Part shown: piece after piece, positions 60,932 through 64,000 of the stretch
Layout of the letters: each line of letters starts with the position of its first letter
Numbering within the stretch: the first letter of the stretch is position 1
Source of the DNA: Acidobacteriota bacterium
Lineage (GTDB): Bacteria; Acidobacteriota; Vicinamibacteria; Vicinamibacterales; CAVVIG01
Direction of reading: 5' to 3'
DNA length: 64,000 bases
NCBI GenBank assembly: GCA_025463215.1
Contig: JAOBWF010000146.1
Location: 1-64,000, forward strand
The notes under the pieces: model-generated
Database searches by the model: none
The model's input: the letters and a program-made list of their open reading frames with translations, nothing else
Told to the model about the DNA's origin: nothing
Made by a program: the position numbers and the translations under genes

Positions 60932-62512
60932 ATGAAGGAAGCGGGTGATTTGTGGCGTCCGCTGCGGACGCCGATCTTCCGTCAGCTGCTCCTTGCAGAC
61001 GTCGTGTCGGATATCGGCACGTTCATGCAGGGCGTCGGGTCGGCATGGTTGATGGTGTCGATCGGCGCGAGCCCGCTTTTCGTCGCACTGACGCAGACCG
61101 CATCGACGCTTCCCTTCTTCCTCTTCGCGCTTCCGGCCGGCGCGATCGGCGACATCGTCGATCGTCGGTCACTCATTTTGTACGCCGAGATATGGATGCT
61201 CTGCGTCGCGATGGCAATCGCGGTGACGACGATCGGGGGGCTGATGACGCCGTGGATGCTGCTGGCGATGACGTTCGCGTTGTCTGCCGGGGATGCGGTG
61301 GAATCACCGACCTGGCGGGCGGTGCTGCCGGAACTCGTGCGCACGGAAGATCTGCCGGCGGCGTCTGCGCTCAATGGCATCGAATTCAACATCGCCCGGG
61401 CCGTCGGACCAGCACTCGCCGGCGCGTTGATCGCCGCGGCGGGCGTGGGTGCTGCGTTCCTCGTCAACGTCGTCTCGTTCTTCGGCGTCATCGTCGTCGT
61501 TGCGCGATGGAAGCGCCCCTCGCGGGCGCGAACCGCGCCGCCGGAAACGCTGCCGGGGGCGACGGTCGCCGCGATCCGGTACGTTCGCAACGTCCCGGCC
61601 ACGCGCGGCCTGATGCTTCGGTCGGGTGTGGTGATGTTCTTCGCCAGCGCGCCGTTCGCCCTGCTACCGGCGATCGCCCGCGGCGTGAGCGGGAGCGCGA
61701 TTGGCTACGGCGTACTGCTCGGGTGCTTCGGCGTGGGCGCGGTCGGCGGTGCGCTGATCATGCAGTGGGGCCGGACACGAGCGTCGAATGAAGCCATCGT
61801 GTCGACAGCGGTCGTCATCCTCGGGTGCACGATCGTGGCGCTCGCCGGCGTGCACAACCTGCCCGGCCTGATGGCCGTGATGCTCGTCAGCGGGGGAGCG
61901 TGGATTGCGTTCATCTCGCTCGCCAACGCGCTCGTCCAGACGATGGCGCCGGACTGGGTTCGTGCACGCGTGCTGGCGATCTTCATGCTCATCACGCAGG
62001 GAGGATTGGCGGCGGGCAGTGCGATATGGGGCACGCTCGCGGCTCGCGCGAGCATCGACACGGCGCTTGTGTGCGCCGGCCTCGGCACGATCGCGACGAC
62101 GGCGCTGGGACTGTGGATGCGGCTGCCCGACGGCGCCGGCGACGTCAGTCCATGGAACCACTGGCGCATGCCGGCAATCGGCCCGAACGTCGTGCCCGGA
62201 CTCGAGGACGGGCCGGTACTCGTGACTGTCGAATACCGCGTCGACGAAGAGCACGCCAGTGCATTCCTCCTCGCGATGCGGAACTACGAGCGCGTCAGGC
62301 GCCGCGATGGGGCGTCACGGTGGGATCTGTATCGCGATCTCGAACAGGCCGGCGTGTACCTCGAGACATTCATCGTCGTGTCCTGGGCGGAACACCTGCG
62401 TCAACACGAGCGGCTGACGCGAGGCGATCGCGATCTCGAACAGCTGATCGCGTCTCACGCACGGGGAGAACCGATCGTGCGTCATCTCATTCAGGCCGAA
62501 TCCAGGGAATGA
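60932..62512 (+). CDS. MFS transporter (MFS_3/EntS-like) with C-terminal ABM-like domain
   Basis: LRTPIFRQLLLADVVSDIGTFMQGVGSAWLMVSIGASPLFVALTQTASTLPFFLFALPAGAIGDIVDRR; C-terminal VTVEYRVDEEHASAFLLAMRNYERVRRRDGASRWDLYRDLE. Confidence 0.92.
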   Translation: MKEAGDLWRPLRTPIFRQLLLADVVSDIGTFMQGVGSAWLMVSIGASPLFVALTQTASTLPFFLFALPAGAIGDIVDRRSLILYAEIWMLCVAMAIAVTTIGGLMTPWMLLAMTFALSAGDAVESPTWRAVLPELVRTEDLPAASALNGIEFNIARAVGPALAGALIAAAGVGAAFLVNVVSFFGVIVVVARWKRPSRARTAPPETLPGATVAAIRYVRNVPATRGLMLRSGVVMFFASAPFALLPAIARGVSGSAIGYGVLLGCFGVGAVGGALIMQWGRTRASNEAIVSTAVVILGCTIVALAGVHNLPGLMAVMLVSGGAWIAFISLANALVQTMAPDWVRARVLAIFMLITQGGLAAGSAIWGTLAARASIDTALVCAGLGTIATTALGLWMRLPDGAGDVSPWNHWRMPAIGPNVVPGLEDGPVLVTVEYRVDEEHASAFLLAMRNYERVRRRDGASRWDLYRDLEQAGVYLETFIVVSWAEHLRQHERLTRGDRDLEQLIASHARGEPIVRHLIQAESRE

Positions 62513-62724
62513 ACGAGAACAGCGGGAGCAAGGCAGCCGCGTAACCCATTGCGGACCTGGCGGATGACTCGCGGAGCATTCCGGGGGGCTGTTCGCGTTT
62601 GGGCGGCGGTAGAAAGTGCGCGCATCGATCATGACGCGACAGGGTTGAAGCTGGCCGGACTGGACGATGATCGTCGACAGGATCGCGGAGCCTCAGGGTA
62701 GACTTTCGGCTATCTAAACCGATC

Positions 62725-64000
62725 ATGCTCCGCGATGCCCCGCCCATCCGCTCCGAGGATCTCGATCCGCCGCGCTACGTCATCGTGTCCGCGCGCGTCA
62801 GCCCGATGGTGGAACTGGCACGCTGGCTGTTCGAACGCCATCGCATTCCGTACGAGGAAGAAGGGCACGCGCCGTTGCTGCACGTGCCGTTCACGCTGTG
62901 GCGGCGCGGCGGCGTCGAGGTCCCGGTCGTCGTGAGCGCCGCGCAGACGTGGAAAGGTGCCCGCGAGACGCTGCATGGACTCGACAGCCGGCTGCGCGCC
63001 GGCGAACGGCTCTTCGGTGAAGAGCCCGCCGAGCGGGAGCGCAACATCGCATTCGTCGAGCAGTTGTTGAACCGCCTGCTGGTCCAAGTCCGTCGGTTCG
63101 CGTACTTTCACCTGCTGCCACTCCGGCGCGTCGTCTTTCCAGTGGTGGTGGACGGCATCCCGGATTGGGAGCGCGCGGCGATTGCCATGGCGTTCCCGCT
63201 GTGGCGCCGTCTGATGGGGCGCGCACTCGATTTCAGCGACGGCGCCATCGCGGACGCGCGGCCGAAGATTGAAGAGGCGTTCACGATTGTCGAGGCGGAG
63301 CTCGCGGCGCGCGGCACGCCGTTTCTCGGTGGTGACACACCGAACGCGCTCGACATCATTTTTTCCGCCCTGGTCGCGCCGCTGACGCTGCCGCACGGCT
63401 ACGGATCGAAGCTGCCGGCGCTCGACGCGCTGCCGCCCGAGCTGCGACAGTTCGTGGATTCGCTGCGCGCACGCCGGGCCGGGCAGCTCGTGTTCGATAC
63501 CTACGCCGCCGCACGGCCGTTGCCACAGGCGCGTCTGAAACGCCCGCGCCGCGGCCGCAGCCTGGCGCAGCGCCTCTTCGGTCCCGCCGCGTTTCGCGCG
63601 GCCGCCCGCGCCGCGGTCGCCTGGGGCGCTCCAATCGTCGTCAAGCGCTTCGCGCTGGTGTCGCGCTGGGCCGACGTGCAGCAGGTGCTCGAGCACGATC
63701 TGGCCTATCGCATCGCGCCGATCAACGGGCCGAACTTCCACACCATCAGCGGCGCGTTCGTGCTCGGTCTCGATCGCGGCGCGCAGTTCGCGCGCGAGCG
63801 ACGGCACATGTACGACGCGGTGTCGCGGATCGACCTCGAGGATCTGCGCGCGCAGATCAGAGGCGAAGCCGACCGGATCATCGCGGACGCGCTTGGGGCC
63901 GGCGACCGCCTCGACGTCGCCCACGGCTACGCCCATCCGGTCGCAGCGCGCACCGGCGCGTCGCTGTTCGGCATCGCCGGTCCGACCGAGGCGGATCTCA
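62725..64000 (+). CDS. GST-like domain fused to cytochrome P450 N-terminal region, truncated by window edge
   Basis: Hand translation from ATG 62725: MLRDAPPIRSEDLDPPRYVIVSARVSPMVELARWLFERHRIPYEEEGHAPLLHVPFTLWRRGGVEVPVVVS... FLGGDTPNALDIIFSALVAPLTLPHGY... RFALVSRWADVQQVLEHDLAYRIAPINGPNFHTISGAFVLGLDRGAQFARERRHMYDAVSRIDLEDLR. Open to the window end. Confidence 0.75.
   Translation, partial: MLRDAPPIRSEDLDPPRYVIVSARVSPMVELARWLFERHRIPYEEEGHAPLLHVPFTLWRRGGVEVPVVVSAAQTWKGARETLHGLDSRLRAGERLFGEEPAERERNIAFVEQLLNRLLVQVRRFAYFHLLPLRRVVFPVVVDGIPDWERAAIAMAFPLWRRLMGRALDFSDGAIADARPKIEEAFTIVEAELAARGTPFLGGDTPNALDIIFSALVAPLTLPHGYGSKLPALDALPPELRQFVDSLRARRAGQLVFDTYAAARPLPQARLKRPRRGRSLAQRLFGPAAFRAAARAAVAWGAPIVVKRFALVSRWADVQQVLEHDLAYRIAPINGPNFHTISGAFVLGLDRGAQFARERRHMYDAVSRIDLEDLRAQIRGEADRIIADALGAGDRLDVAHGYAHPVAARTGASLFGIAGPTEADL

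Noticed and set aside
62516-62724. Minus-strand ORFs 62315..62632 and 62487..62747 before the GST-P450 gene
   Set aside because: No domain pattern and they overlap the ends of clear genes; likely non-coding spacer.

Overview
High-GC bacterial window (my inference: Acidobacteriota, possibly Vicinamibacteria-like, from the ADOP-type permeases, SBBP-repeat protein and Oar-like TonB receptor). Domain calls come from reading the translated ORFs; no searches were run. Contents from left to right: RND efflux operon (left edge, truncated); two DUF1028 Ntn-hydrolase-like genes flanking a TonB-dependent receptor; assorted secreted and membrane proteins; VWA protein; GH15 glucoamylase; membrane glycosyltransferase; SBBP beta-propeller protein; KdpDE-like two-component pair next to a 1192-aa ORF that joins an APC-type permease to an outer-membrane beta-barrel; LytS/LytTR pair; seven-gene Wsp-like chemosensory operon ending in a triple-receiver histidine kinase; a ~12-kb minus-strand operon (about 52661 to 40432) with desaturase, FAD oxidase, MFS, fatty acyl-CoA reductase, alkyl-DHAP synthase, MacAB-like exporter and PlsC, flanked by another desaturase, PlsC and a CDP-alcohol phosphotransferase (candidate ether-lipid synthesis and export locus); serine hydrolase; ADOP permease with decayed relatives; MFS transporter; and a GST-P450 fusion running off the right edge. 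Best candidates for something new: the ether-lipid synthesis/export operon, the permease/beta-barrel continuous ORF, the 9-bp repeat ORF wedged between two ABC permease genes, the chemosensory operon with a pseudo-receiver in its terminal kinase, and the GST-P450 fusion. No rRNA, tRNA, CRISPR array or intact mobile element was recognised.
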